A program made the translations under genes and the position numbers. Source: Ruminococcus flavefaciens (GTDB lineage: Bacteria; Bacillota; Clostridia; Oscillospirales; Ruminococcaceae). Taken from it: a stretch of 11,809 nt of DNA. Location: assembly GCA_902792495.1 (NCBI GenBank), contig CADBAC010000028.1, forward strand, positions 1 to 11,809, written 5' to 3'. Position 1 is the stretch's first letter. The number at the start of each line of letters is the position of its first letter. The notes under the pieces were generated by a model. The model was not told the DNA's origin and searched no databases. It saw only the letters and a program-made list of their open reading frames with translations. Below, piece by piece: positions 11,704-11,809 of the stretch.

Positions 11704-11809
11704 ATGCAGATCAATGGTAAATGGTATACAGAGCCTCAGCTCGCAGCATACGTTAAAGAGCTCGAGGGTGAGCTCAAGGAGATACAGGAGCAGGCTGACA
11801 ATGGCAAAC
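11704..11809 (+). CDS. Phage protein, N-terminal fragment (3' truncated by window)
   Basis: Starts at ATG 11704 with AAGGAGG at 11690-11696 and runs off the window after 35 residues. The fragment begins MQINGKWYTEPQLAAYV and continues with a charged helix (KELEGELKEIQEQADNG). The beginning is common in short early phage proteins with an N-terminal 'y.ep.l.ayv..Le' helix. Too little is present to assign a family. Confidence 0.55.
   Translation, partial: MQINGKWYTEPQLAAYVKELEGELKEIQEQADNGK

Overview
The window is a stretch of a temperate, tailed phage (siphovirus-type) of a low-to-mid-GC Firmicute, most likely a clostridial gut or rumen bacterium (Ruminococcus / Oscillospiraceae-like). This is judged from the strong AAGGAGG-type ribosome sites, consensus sigma-A promoters, and protein families typical of clostridial phages (large serine integrase, XhlA-like lysis protein, M23 endolysin, PcfK/PcfJ pair). 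No host housekeeping gene, tRNA, rRNA, CRISPR array or insertion sequence was seen.

Layout. (1) 1-2051, + strand: end of the late operon. It holds the 3' end of a tail/baseplate gene, a tail-fibre-like protein, an XhlA-like membrane protein, a small holin candidate and an M23 endolysin with a peptidoglycan-binding tail, closed by a strong terminator. (2) 2091-2626, + strand: an autonomous two-gene cassette (moron) with a perfect consensus promoter, two inverted-repeat operators, a very acidic 77-residue unknown protein, a small HTH protein and its own terminator. This is the layout of an anti-CRISPR/Aca operon. (3) 2627-2913: a bidirectional terminator and an AT-rich gap that is the best place for attP. 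(4) 2914-6056, - strand: the lysogeny module. It reads CI-like repressor, then a membrane-anchored DnaQ-type exonuclease, then the large serine integrase. (5) 6057-6260: the genetic switch, two divergent promoters with five operator copies. (6) 6261-11809, + strand: the early operon. It holds a Cro-like protein, several small phage proteins, a roughly 310-base hairpin-rich noncoding gap, a PcfK-like/PcfJ-like pair, a KorB/DUF3102-like coiled-coil protein and further small genes running off the window.

How it works together. In the lysogen, CI bound at the five operators would silence the rightward early promoter and tune its own leftward promoter. That leftward transcript also carries the exonuclease, so the exonuclease is expected to be made in lysogens. 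SOS-type self-cleavage of CI would release the early operon. Late lysis genes and the integrase lie next to each other with no host DNA between them, so the sequence represents the circular or virion-derived phage genome (or its circularised assembly) rather than a simple host/prophage junction. The most notable leads are the Acr/Aca-like cassette, the membrane-tethered exonuclease in the lysogeny operon, the structured gap at 6667-6978, and a recurring 16-bp palindrome in the early operon.
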